A stretch of 42,079 nt of DNA from an uncultured SAR86 cluster bacterium (GTDB taxonomy: Bacteria; Pseudomonadota; Gammaproteobacteria; Magnimaribacterales; D2472), in NCBI GenBank assembly GCA_902622845.1, contig CACNRI010000003.1, forward strand, positions 1 to 42,079. Direction: 5' to 3'. Position numbers and translations under genes: made by a program. Below the pieces are notes generated by a model. It was not told where the DNA came from. It was given only the letters and a program-made list of their open reading frames with translations, and made no database searches. Positions within the stretch are counted from its first letter, which is position 1. Every line of letters starts with the position of its first letter. Shown here in pieces: positions 16,482 through 24,951 of the stretch.

Positions 16482-18845
16482 ATGAACACAAACAAAGTCA
16501 TTCTTAAACCGCTTTTTCAAAAAAAAGCTGATCCATTAACACTGCTTTTGAAAGATATCTTTAAAGATAATCGTAACGCAATGTCCTATTTAGGAGCTTT
16601 ATCTATTGGTCTTGGGTTTTCTCAAACTGATTCAGCTTTTGCAGAAGAGGATGTTGAAGAAGTAGTTGTTACTGCCTCGAAAAGAGAAGCAAATCTTCAG
16701 GATTTACCTATGGCAGTTCAGGCAATTACATCTGAAGAGCTAGAAGCAAAAAACATATCTGATTTTAACGACATTGCTAATCTTGTTCCAAGTATTACCG
16801 TGGATGATAGCGGAAGTGGTAATTCATATTTTTATATTCGTGGTGTTTCAGATGGCGGCTTTGGAAACAGAGCAGGTGCTCAAGCGTCAACAGCTTTATA
16901 TATAGATGAGCAACCTTTATCAACAATTGGAGGTAACCCCGACCTTCATGTATACGATATAGAGAGAGTTGAAATATTAACTGGTCCTCAAGGAACACTT
17001 TATGGTTCATCTTCACAAGCAGGTACAGTAAGAATTATTACAAAGAAACCTAATCCAGATGAGATTGATGTTGGTTTTGATTTGGAATATGGCGATGTTC
17101 ATGATGGAACTCCAGATAGATCTTTAGAAGCATTTGTAAACATTCCCCTTGGATTTATTGATGAATCAATGAGTTCTGCTGCATTGAGAGTTAGCATGTA
17201 TGATCTCCATGGTGGTGGATGGCTTGATAATGTTGAAACAACTCAAACATTTACTTATTTAGGTACTCATTCAAACTCAGATTATATCGATCTTAAAAAA
17301 GACTATAACTCAAGTGATAAAAAAGGACATCGTGTTAGATTTTCTAATGAATTTGATAGTGGCTTAAATCTAGACATATCATTTTTAAAACAAGAGTATT
17401 TTAATAATGGATCATGGGAGTCAGATGTAGCAGAAGGAGCTAGAAAAGTTTCAAGATATACTCCAGAAACTTTTGAAGACAATTTTGAGCAAGCCTCTCT
17501 TACTCTTTCAGGCGCATTAACAGATAATATTGATTTTACTTTTACAAGCTCAATGTTCGACAGAGATATTGCTTACACTTATGACTATACACAGTATGTT
17601 TACTACTATGGTTATGACTATTATGCTGCATATTATTATGACTATGATTATTATGCATCAACTGACCCAAGAGTTTTTTATACTCAGTTTGACGAGTTTG
17701 AAAGATCTTCAAATGAATTTAGAATTCAATCTGTAACAGATTCTGGTTATCAGTGGATTTTAGGAGCATTCCATGAAGAAAATGATCATGAGTATCAAAC
17801 TTATTATGATTGGACTGGACAATTATCACCATCATTAACAGTTGTTGATAATAGATGGTGGGCTCAAGATAATGTTAGATCTGACAAACAGAAAGCTGTA
17901 TTTGGTGAGGTAACTGTTCCAGTTTCTGATAAAACTGATTTAACAGTAGGCTTTAGAAAATATGAAACAGAAAACGTTTTTGATGCACAAGATGGATATT
18001 TTGGCTATTACGAACCAGAACCAAATCTAGGATTTGTGGGAAGAACAAATGTTTATGAGTTCGAAGACAGTGGTGTAGCGCCGAAATTTAATTTATCTCA
18101 TAAGCCTAATGATGATCTATTAGTTTATGCAACTTATTCAGAAGGATTTAGACCAAGTGGGATTAACAGGACTACAGGAAGGACTGCTGAACTAGTTCCA
18201 GATACTTACAGTTCAGACCTTTTGAGAAATTTGGAATTTGGTTGGAAATCTTCTCTTGCTGATGGAAAAGTTACACTTAATGGACTTGTTTACCATATGA
18301 ATTGGGAGGACTATCAGTCTACGAGATATGTTTACAATCTTCTAACAGTTGCTTATGTTGATAATGTTGGTATGGCAACTGTTCAAGGAGCTGAAGTGGC
18401 ATCTTATTTCAATATTTCAGACTCTTTCTCAATGTCACTTATGGCAAATTTCAATGATCCAACTATGGATGATGATATAGTCGATGCTGGAGGAACAGTT
18501 CTTGGTAATAAAGGAAATACTCTCGCATATGTTCCTGAGAAAAGATTTATTCTTACAATGGATAAAGACTTTACACTCGCTGGGAAACCCGCTTACTTTA
18601 GCTTAGATTCCTCTTATACAGGAAGAAGATGGGCAGATGAAACCAATACCACACCTATGCAATCATACTCGATGATGAATGTCAGAACAGGTATGGATTT
18701 TGGTGGTGGAGTTTCAGGAGAGTTGTTTATAAATAATGCCAATGATACAAGGCCTGTACTTGGACTTTATGATGATTTTGGTGATCAGAGACTAACAAGC
18801 TCTCAACCAAGAGTTATTGGTATAAGAATTAGATATAAGTATTAA
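16482..18845 (+). CDS. TonB-dependent receptor with long signal peptide and tyrosine-rich segment
   Basis: A 787-residue outer-membrane receptor. The ATG at 16482 follows a run of seven G (16470-16476) and is preferred to the ATG at 16434. About 33 polar or charged residues precede the hydrophobic core, and cleavage probably follows AFA at residue 54, so the signal peptide is unusually long. The TonB-box-like EEVVVTAS is at about 59-66, the plug extends to about 200 (GPQGTLYGSS), and then a barrel ends in RIRYKY. Residues 365-391 are strongly tyrosine-rich. The plug resembles siderophore/vitamin-type marine receptors of unknown substrate. It follows an esterase lipoprotein gene and overlaps a convergent hydrolase gene by 17 bases. 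Confidence 0.9.
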   Translation: MNTNKVILKPLFQKKADPLTLLLKDIFKDNRNAMSYLGALSIGLGFSQTDSAFAEEDVEEVVVTASKREANLQDLPMAVQAITSEELEAKNISDFNDIANLVPSITVDDSGSGNSYFYIRGVSDGGFGNRAGAQASTALYIDEQPLSTIGGNPDLHVYDIERVEILTGPQGTLYGSSSQAGTVRIITKKPNPDEIDVGFDLEYGDVHDGTPDRSLEAFVNIPLGFIDESMSSAALRVSMYDLHGGGWLDNVETTQTFTYLGTHSNSDYIDLKKDYNSSDKKGHRVRFSNEFDSGLNLDISFLKQEYFNNGSWESDVAEGARKVSRYTPETFEDNFEQASLTLSGALTDNIDFTFTSSMFDRDIAYTYDYTQYVYYYGYDYYAAYYYDYDYYASTDPRVFYTQFDEFERSSNEFRIQSVTDSGYQWILGAFHEENDHEYQTYYDWTGQLSPSLTVVDNRWWAQDNVRSDKQKAVFGEVTVPVSDKTDLTVGFRKYETENVFDAQDGYFGYYEPEPNLGFVGRTNVYEFEDSGVAPKFNLSHKPNDDLLVYATYSEGFRPSGINRTTGRTAELVPDTYSSDLLRNLEFGWKSSLADGKVTLNGLVYHMNWEDYQSTRYVYNLLTVAYVDNVGMATVQGAEVASYFNISDSFSMSLMANFNDPTMDDDIVDAGGTVLGNKGNTLAYVPEKRFILTMDKDFTLAGKPAYFSLDSSYTGRRWADETNTTPMQSYSMMNVRTGMDFGGGVSGELFINNANDTRPVLGLYDDFGDQRLTSSQPRVIGIRIRYKY
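17574..17654 (+). repeat. Tyrosine-codon low-complexity repeat inside the TBDR
   Basis: Twenty-seven codons contain 16 tyrosines, mixed with Asp, Gly, Ala and Thr. TATGACTATTATG-like units recur imperfectly, which suggests expansion by slippage. It falls in the barrel region, probably an extracellular loop. Confidence 0.75.
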
Positions 18846-19707
18846 ATATATCTTCTAGAGATTCGTTAAGAATCTTTGGATCTTCAAAAAATGGAAAGTG
18901 TGCAACACCTTCCATTTTTTTTAGATGAGCACTGCCAAACATATTTATCATCTCATCTATCTTCTTTTCTGATACAAGTTTATCCATTTCACCAATAAGT
19001 ATATTGATATTTTTTATAGACTTGATATTAGTATCATCCATTCTATAGTTCATACAGGCATTCATATCAACTGATAAGATGTCTTTAGAAACTTGATTGA
19101 AGAGTTTCTTCAATCCAAAAAGAGCTATCTCTCTATCTGGATCATTTATCTCTTTAGAGCCATAAGGACTGTTTACTTTCCCATCTGTTTTTTTATAAAA
19201 ACTACTTCCCATGGCCCCGAAAGTCTTTTTGGGCTTTTCAGTCTCTGGTAGTTTATGTATTCCATACTTTGTAAGAAAATCTGCTGCGCCATCTAAATTT
19301 CTAGATGAACCATCTAGCAGAGCCGAGCCAACAAAGAGAGGATATTGACAATTAATTAAGGTAACACTTTTTAAAATCCCGCTTATAGAAACAGCTAATT
19401 CCATTGCTACAAGTCCACCCATGCTATGTCCACATAAATGGATACCTGATATGTCAATCTCGCTAATGCAGTTGGAAATGAAATTTGCATACTCCTCTAT
19501 ACTTTTTGCACCAGTTGGTGTCGATCCTCCATGCCCTGGTAAATCAATTGATAATACTTTGTTATAAATTTTGGGATTTGGTGTTATTAAATCTGCTACT
19601 CTATGATCCATTCCTGCACCAGGTATAAATATAACTATTTCTTTCTCTAAATTAAGAGAGTCTAAATTATGAATATAGGCTGTACCTGAATTAGTTTTTA
19701 AAAACAT
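18829..19707 (-). CDS. Alpha/beta hydrolase
   Basis: A 292-residue hydrolase with oxyanion region IPGAGMDHR (about residues 28-36), the DLPGHGGS motif (55-62), nucleophile S95 in GHSMGG, an acid in GEMD and the final His in VAHFPFFE. No signal peptide is seen, so a cytoplasmic location is likely. Its start overlaps the 3' end of the BCCT transporter gene by 17 bases. The two are therefore likely co-expressed, and an imported ester is a plausible substrate. The 3' end overlaps the convergent TBDR by 17 bases. Substrate unknown. Confidence 0.82.
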   Translation of the reverse strand: MFLKTNSGTAYIHNLDSLNLEKEIVIFIPGAGMDHRVADLITPNPKIYNKVLSIDLPGHGGSTPTGAKSIEEYANFISNCISEIDISGIHLCGHSMGGLVAMELAVSISGILKSVTLINCQYPLFVGSALLDGSSRNLDGAADFLTKYGIHKLPETEKPKKTFGAMGSSFYKKTDGKVNSPYGSKEINDPDREIALFGLKKLFNQVSKDILSVDMNACMNYRMDDTNIKSIKNINILIGEMDKLVSEKKIDEMINMFGSAHLKKMEGVAHFPFFEDPKILNESLEDIFNTYI

Positions 19708-21181
19708 TTTTAGAGATATAGATAATCATAAGAATATAAATTACTATCAAAGGAACAGATGATAGAACTAAAATATATTTGATACTATCAATTCCTTCAA
19801 GTGACATTATTAAAATTGGTTGAACTATCAACAAAAAAGCAAAAATAATTCTTAGTATTTTGGTAGGACGTTTTGAAGCATGCTTCATTGCTGTTGAAGC
19901 TAAAACATATGAACATGAATCATAAGTTGTACAGAGAAATATAGTAGCTATGAAAGCATATAAAATAATTAAAAAATATCCTCCTGGAAGAGTTAACAAC
20001 GCTTCAAGAGCAATTCTTCCACTTGGAATAGTCTTCACCATTTCTGGAATATCCATAATTCCTCTTTCATATAGATTCAATGTCAGTCCACCCAGTACAT
20101 AAAAATGAATAAAAGTTGCAAATGAGCCTATAAATATTGTTCCAAGTATCATCTGTCTTATAGTTTTACCATTTGAAATTTGCAGTATGAAAGTTCCAAC
20201 AAATGGAGCTAAAGCCATCCACCAAGCCCAATAAAATACTGTCCAACTTTGGGCAAATGAACTTTCAGAAAAAAAACTCATCTGTAGATATTTTTCTAAC
20301 ATAAAACCTGTTGATTCAATTGTGTTAGTTAATATGTATTTTGTTGGCCCAAGCACGATTACTATTAAAAGTAATATAAGAACTAAAATGACATTTAAGT
20401 TACTTAGTCTTTTTATACCACCCTCAAGACCCTTATAAACACTAGTTCCAAAAATACTAAGACAAATAAGTAAAACAATAATTTGAAAGGAGAACGAGTT
20501 TTCAATACCTATCAAATATGAGGTCATCTCAGCAATTACAGGAAAAGATACTCCCATTCCAACACCGGCACCTGCAAGAATTGCTAAAATAAAGACAATA
20601 TCAAAAATATTTTTGATAATTTGTTTAAGAAAACTGTTGCCACTCACCAAAATACCACCAAAGGATAGTTGAACTTGAGGATTGTTTAATATTGCAAGAG
20701 TAAAAGCAACTCCTGGAAGAGCATATAATGCCCAACCTACAAAACCCCAATGAAATAAAGGATAAGCTTGACTATATTCAATAATTTCTGGTGACGAAAG
20801 ATTAAGACCAAATGGTCTAGAGTTCATGGTTTGCGCCCACTCAACAGGTGATGCCCACAAGATAGATGCACCCATTCCGGCAACAAACATCATTGCTCCC
20901 CATGAAAGGTTGTTAAAAATTGGACGTTCACTCAATAAAATTCTCTTTGATCCTATTGGAAGAATACATAATATAAATAAAAAAATTACTACAGCAAAAG
21001 CACCTAGTTCATATATATTTTCAAGTTTAATACTTGCTGATTGATATAAATATCCCAGCGTGTCTGTTGATTGATCAACATCGATTAGAACATACAAAGA
21101 GATAAGAAATGAGAGTAAAATAGGAATAATTATTAGTGAAGGATTCCAATCTTTATTTTTTAGAAAATTTCTTTTAATCAT
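19691..21181 (-). CDS. BCCT-family (betaine/carnitine/choline-type) transporter
   Basis: A 496-residue carrier with about twelve hydrophobic helices. The BCCT glycine-rich stretch appears as FVAGMGASILWASP (about residues 97-110). The tryptophan signature WTVFYWAWWMALAPFVG is at about 312-328. BCCT carriers import quaternary ammonium compounds with Na+ or H+, or by exchange. The final residue of the GMGxx motif is Ser here, where betaine and choline carriers usually have Gly or Asp, so the substrate or coupling ion may differ. It is followed by an overlapping hydrolase gene. Its ATG abuts the divergent sulfotransferase start codon. Confidence 0.9.
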   Translation of the reverse strand: MIKRNFLKNKDWNPSLIIIPILLSFLISLYVLIDVDQSTDTLGYLYQSASIKLENIYELGAFAVVIFLFILCILPIGSKRILLSERPIFNNLSWGAMMFVAGMGASILWASPVEWAQTMNSRPFGLNLSSPEIIEYSQAYPLFHWGFVGWALYALPGVAFTLAILNNPQVQLSFGGILVSGNSFLKQIIKNIFDIVFILAILAGAGVGMGVSFPVIAEMTSYLIGIENSFSFQIIVLLICLSIFGTSVYKGLEGGIKRLSNLNVILVLILLLIVIVLGPTKYILTNTIESTGFMLEKYLQMSFFSESSFAQSWTVFYWAWWMALAPFVGTFILQISNGKTIRQMILGTIFIGSFATFIHFYVLGGLTLNLYERGIMDIPEMVKTIPSGRIALEALLTLPGGYFLIILYAFIATIFLCTTYDSCSYVLASTAMKHASKRPTKILRIIFAFLLIVQPILIMSLEGIDSIKYILVLSSVPLIVIYILMIIYISKNVFKN

Positions 21182-21184
21182 ATG
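21179..21184. other. Back-to-back divergent start codons (CATATG)
   Basis: The BCCT start on the minus strand and the TPR-sulfotransferase start on the plus strand are adjacent, with no bases between them. Any promoter or ribosome binding site for either gene must lie within the other's coding sequence, unless one of the assigned starts is wrong. Confidence 0.65.
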
Positions 21185-23143
21185 AATAAAAATAATTCTG
21201 TAGAGATAGCATACCAGAATGCTAAAGACTTAATTGATAAAAAAGATTACATTACGGCTTCTGAACAATTAAATGAGATTTTAAAAGTTTTTCCAAATGA
21301 GCTCAATTCAATATATTTATTAATTGATTGTTATATAAAATTAAGCAATCCACTTAAAGCATTAGAATTTACTCATCTAGCTTTAAATGTAAAGAACAAT
21401 GATAAAAAACTTTTGCAATTAGAGATTAGGTTAAATGAATATCTTGAAAGAGATTCAGAATCTATACACCTTTTGAAGATCTTTATTGATAAGTTTTCTG
21501 ATCTAAGTGCTCTAAAGCATTTATCTAATTTGCTTGTGAAGCAAGATAAATCAGATGAAGCTGATGAGTTAATAAAAGATTTCTTCGAGAATAATGAGGA
21601 TTATGGTCTTTTGTACAAAGGAGTAAGGCATCTTCATGCATCAAGATATAGAAAAGCTGAGGATGCATTTAAAAAAGTACTTATGGAGGATGAAAATAAT
21701 ATTGATGCATTGAGGTTTATGGGAATTCTTGCGTTTAAATCTGGAAATCATGATATTGCAGAGGCCGTTCTAACCAAAGCACTTAAATTAGACCCAACTT
21801 ATAGCCTAGTATGGGCAAATCTAGCCCAAGTATTTAGCGTAACTGGTCAACTTGATAAAGCAAAGAAATCATTTAAAAACATTCTAAATATGGACCCAAA
21901 AAATGGATTGATTTGGGCTGAATATGGAACTGTGTTAACCAAGTTAGCTAATTATAGAGAAGGAAGAGATGCTTATTTAAAAGCACTGGAATTCAAGCCC
22001 GACAGTCCCAGGGTTCATTTAAGCTTAGGCCATGTTTATAAAACAATGGGAGAAATAAACGCTTCTATTAATTCATACAAAAATACGATTATTCAGAATA
22101 ATCTATCTGGTGAAGCTTATTGGAGTTTAGCAAATCTAAAGACTTATTCTTTTTCAGAAAATGAAATTAAAGATATGGAAGAAACTTTAAAGGGTGATAT
22201 GTCAGATATAGAAAGATCGCAAATGCATTTTGCCCTTGGAAAAGCTTATGAAGTAAAAAAAGATTTTGATAGATCCTTTAGAAATTATTATGAGGGAAAT
22301 AAATTAAAAAAAGGTCTCATTAAATATTCATCGGATGATACAAGTTACAACACTAAAAGAATATTAGACTTCTTTAGTAAAGAGAATATTAATAATCTTT
22401 CAAAGTCATCAACAAATAATCCAGATCCAATATTTGTTTTAGGTATGCCTAGGTCCGGATCAACATTAGTTGATCAAATTATTTCATCACATAGTAAAGT
22501 GGATGGCACACAAGAATTACCCAATATCATAAAGATTGCAGCTGAATTAAATAATGATAAGCAAAATAGTTATCCAGAAGTGCTCAAAGAGCTAGATGAT
22601 TTAAAGATCAGCAGACTTGGTAAAGACTATATATCAGAAACTACTTGGGCAAGAGATAATGCACCTTTCTTTATTGATAAGATGCCTAATAATTTTATTC
22701 ATATAGGGTTAATTAAAACAATTTTACCTAATGCAAAAATTATTGATACAAGAAGAGATCCAATGGATACATGCTTCAGTTGTTTTAAACAATTTTTTGC
22801 AAGAGGCCAGCTATTTACTTATAGCATGGAAGATTTAGGAAATTATTATACTGATTATATAAGGGCAATGAATCATTGGCATAAGGTTTATGGAAAAGAT
22901 ATTTTCACTGTTCACTACGACGATGTTATCAACAAAACAGAAGAAACTATTCGAGAGCTAATAGATTATTGTAATTTACCATTTGAACAAGAATGCCTAG
23001 AGTTCTATAAATCTTCTAGACCAGTCAAAACTCCAAGCGCTGAGCAAGTTAGACAACCAATATATAAATCTGGTCTTAATTATTGGAAAAACTATGAAAA
23101 ACATCTTTTGCCTCTAAAGAAAATAATAGATGAAATTAATTAA
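21182..23143 (+). CDS. TPR-repeat protein with C-terminal sulfotransferase domain
   Basis: A 653-residue two-part protein. Residues 5-375 are helical with recognisable TPR units (for example DALRFMGILAFKSGNHDIAE around 175-194 and VWANLAQVFSVTGQLDKA around 210-227). Residues 415-640 form a sulfotransferase domain with the PAPS 5'-phosphosulfate loop PRSGSTL (423-429) and a 3'-phosphate element DTRRDPMDTC near 525-535. Such proteins transfer sulfate from PAPS to a hydroxyl or tyrosine. The TPR part probably binds the acceptor. No signal peptide is seen. Its stop overlaps the exonuclease gene by 14 bases. Acceptor unknown. Confidence 0.88.
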   Translation: MNKNNSVEIAYQNAKDLIDKKDYITASEQLNEILKVFPNELNSIYLLIDCYIKLSNPLKALEFTHLALNVKNNDKKLLQLEIRLNEYLERDSESIHLLKIFIDKFSDLSALKHLSNLLVKQDKSDEADELIKDFFENNEDYGLLYKGVRHLHASRYRKAEDAFKKVLMEDENNIDALRFMGILAFKSGNHDIAEAVLTKALKLDPTYSLVWANLAQVFSVTGQLDKAKKSFKNILNMDPKNGLIWAEYGTVLTKLANYREGRDAYLKALEFKPDSPRVHLSLGHVYKTMGEINASINSYKNTIIQNNLSGEAYWSLANLKTYSFSENEIKDMEETLKGDMSDIERSQMHFALGKAYEVKKDFDRSFRNYYEGNKLKKGLIKYSSDDTSYNTKRILDFFSKENINNLSKSSTNNPDPIFVLGMPRSGSTLVDQIISSHSKVDGTQELPNIIKIAAELNNDKQNSYPEVLKELDDLKISRLGKDYISETTWARDNAPFFIDKMPNNFIHIGLIKTILPNAKIIDTRRDPMDTCFSCFKQFFARGQLFTYSMEDLGNYYTDYIRAMNHWHKVYGKDIFTVHYDDVINKTEETIRELIDYCNLPFEQECLEFYKSSRPVKTPSAEQVRQPIYKSGLNYWKNYEKHLLPLKKIIDEIN

Positions 23144-23816
23144 AAATAAATTTAAATATCCTGATCTTCAAAGAGTAGAAAATGAACTTGGAAGGTTTTA
23201 TTTAGATTCAAAAGGTCAAGAAGTTCCATCAGTTACCAATGTCCTGTCTTCAACATCTGATCAGTCTGGTATTGATGAGTGGAAAAGAAGAGTAGGGCAT
23301 GAAGAGGCTGAGAGAATTTTGCATGAGAGCTCATCAATTGGCTCAAATGTTCATAATGCACTTGAAAACTACCTACAGGATAAAGAATGGGAAATAGTTA
23401 ATGATGGCTCTTATATTTCCAAAACTTCAATCCTTATTCTCAAGACTTTTATAAATAATTTAGTAAATGATATTGATGAAGTTTGGGGTCTTGAATCAGG
23501 CTTAATCTTAGATGGGCTTTATGCTGGGACAGCTGACTGTATTGGTGTCTATAATGGGAAAGAATCTTTAATTGATTTTAAAACTGCAAAGAAAGTTAAA
23601 CCTAAAGAATGGATTGAAGACTACTTCTTACAATGTGCTGCATATGCTAATGCACATAATGTAATGTACGATACTAAGATAGAACAAATAGTAATATTGA
23701 TGGTTGATCGTAACCAAGAATATAAAAAGTTTATTGTAAATAATCGTGAATTTGATCATTATACAAATAAGTGGAAACAAAGACTTATAAAATTCCATAA
23801 TGAAGTCTTTAAATAA
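23130..23816 (+). CDS. PD-(D/E)XK exonuclease, MGME1/phage exonuclease-like
   Basis: A 228-residue nuclease with the order of motifs seen in MGME1-like and podovirus exonucleases: PSVTNVLS (about residues 33-40), GSNVHNALE (71-79), E122, GTADCIG with D136, LIDFKT with D149 and K151, and QCAAYA with Q168. These give the metal-binding D-x(n)-D-x-K core. Related enzymes degrade single-stranded DNA ends in mitochondrial and phage DNA maintenance. It overlaps the sulfotransferase gene by 14 bases and precedes the peptidase gene by two. No phage genes flank it. Its role in the host is unknown; repair or end-processing is an inference. Confidence 0.8.
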   Translation: MKLIKNKFKYPDLQRVENELGRFYLDSKGQEVPSVTNVLSSTSDQSGIDEWKRRVGHEEAERILHESSSIGSNVHNALENYLQDKEWEIVNDGSYISKTSILILKTFINNLVNDIDEVWGLESGLILDGLYAGTADCIGVYNGKESLIDFKTAKKVKPKEWIEDYFLQCAAYANAHNVMYDTKIEQIVILMVDRNQEYKKFIVNNREFDHYTNKWKQRLIKFHNEVFK

Positions 23817-23818
23817 AT

Positions 23819-24517
23819 ATGAAAATTGAAAAAAATATAGTTGCCATTGGCGGTGGTGGATTCGGAAGAACAGTAAAAGATTTGAGGATAGAAGAATATA
23901 TTTTAAGTCTATCAAAAAAAGAAAAACCTAATATATGCTTCATACCAACCGCAACTGGCGATAACGATTCCTATAAGGTTAATTATTATGATGTTTTTAC
24001 AAAATTTAATTGTAATCCAACTCATATAGATTTTTTTAAAAGAACAATTGATTTATCGTCCCATATTCCAAAACAAGACATTATTTTTGTAGGTGGTGGC
24101 AATACAAAAAGCATGCTTGCTGTATGGAAAGATTGGGGCCTTGACGAATTATTAAGAAATGCTTATGAAAGTGGCACAGTAATGAGTGGAGTTAGCGCAG
24201 GCGCAATCTGTTGGTTTGAAAAAGGTATAACTGATTCTTGGGCTTATGACTTAGCAGTGATGGATTGTTTAGGTTTTGTCACTGGTGTTTGTTGTCCCCA
24301 TTACGATGAAGAGCCTGCAAGAAGACCTTTTGTGAAAAAAGCTCTTAACGAGAGTCTTATTGACCATTGTTTAAGTGTTGAGGGTAATTGTGCCCTTCAT
24401 TTAAAAGATGATATACCTTTTAGAGCAATAAACTTTGGTAATAATAAAAATGCCTATACAACATCTCTGAAAGATGGAAAGGTTTCTGAAGTTGCATTTA
24501 AGAGAATAGATCTTTAG
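23819..24517 (+). CDS. Peptidase family S51 (peptidase E-like)
   Basis: A 232-residue cytoplasmic serine peptidase with the family layout: an IGGGGFGR start, FVGGGNTKSML (about residues 90-100) and the nucleophile S126 in GVSAGAICWF. H161 in CCPHYDEEP and a Glu in SVEGN follow. S51 enzymes cleave Asp-X dipeptides (PepE) or, in the cyanophycinase branch, beta-aspartyl bonds. The CCPHYDEE and SxEGNCAL segments fit the PepE-like branch better than cyanophycinase. It starts two bases after the exonuclease and overlaps the convergent small gene by four bases. Confidence 0.85.
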   Translation: MKIEKNIVAIGGGGFGRTVKDLRIEEYILSLSKKEKPNICFIPTATGDNDSYKVNYYDVFTKFNCNPTHIDFFKRTIDLSSHIPKQDIIFVGGGNTKSMLAVWKDWGLDELLRNAYESGTVMSGVSAGAICWFEKGITDSWAYDLAVMDCLGFVTGVCCPHYDEEPARRPFVKKALNESLIDHCLSVEGNCALHLKDDIPFRAINFGNNKNAYTTSLKDGKVSEVAFKRIDL

Positions 24518-24891
24518 TTATCTCTAATCTTTATTTGACTTTCAAAATCTATTTGTATTTGTGGCTTATTATTGAAAGTTGTTATTACACCTGAAATACA
24601 TATATTTTTCTTTTTATACTTCTTGTCAGGTCTGCCATCAAAATTATCTTTATTAGATGAATACCATATTAGCCCAGTAAAAGTATGATTTGGATATTCG
24701 CGTCCCATATTAAGGTATATCCTTTGGGAGGATGTATTTGCATTGATATATGTCGATTGAACTTTCCCACATACTGTTCTTAATTTACCAACATTTTGTA
24801 TAGCAGCAGTATGAGGAATTTCGATAAGATCATATGCTAATAGAGAAAAGGGGAGTAGAGAAATTAATAGGTAATTTACATTTTTCATCAT
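24514..24891 (-). CDS. Small secreted OB-fold-like protein
   Basis: A 125-residue protein with a signal peptide (about residues 4-19, cleavage near LLAYD). It starts with two Met codons, so the second (end 24888) is equally possible. The mature part has the periplasmic OB-fold pattern: TVCGKV, then YLNMGREYPNHTFTGLIW and a C-terminal ISGVI strand. Related OB-fold domains occur in DNA-binding and nuclease-associated exported proteins. It lies downstream of the TBDR terminator, so readthrough or its own promoter would be needed. Function unknown. Confidence 0.65.
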   Translation of the reverse strand: MMKNVNYLLISLLPFSLLAYDLIEIPHTAAIQNVGKLRTVCGKVQSTYINANTSSQRIYLNMGREYPNHTFTGLIWYSSNKDNFDGRPDKKYKKKNICISGVITTFNNKPQIQIDFESQIKIRDN

Positions 24892-24900
24892 TTAATTATA

Positions 24901-24933
24901 GATAAAAAAAAGCCCGGTTTGAAACCGGGCTTT
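24901..24933 (-). terminator. Rho-independent terminator of the minus-strand TBDR
   Basis: A perfect 12-bp inverted repeat (AAAGCCCGGTTT at 24909-24920, its complement at 24922-24933) is followed on the minus strand by eight T. It lies 18 bases past the TBDR stop. Confidence 0.92.
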
Positions 24934-24951
24934 AACATTTAGGGTTATAAA

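Noticed and set aside
23130-23816. Prophage remnant
   Set aside because: Apart from the exonuclease there is no integrase, structural or lysis gene, and the gene is coupled to host-type genes.
23628-23915. 95-residue hydrophobic gene on the minus strand
   Set aside because: It covers the end of the exonuclease gene and start of the S51 gene, both well supported. Its hydrophobicity is what antisense of AT-rich charged codons gives.
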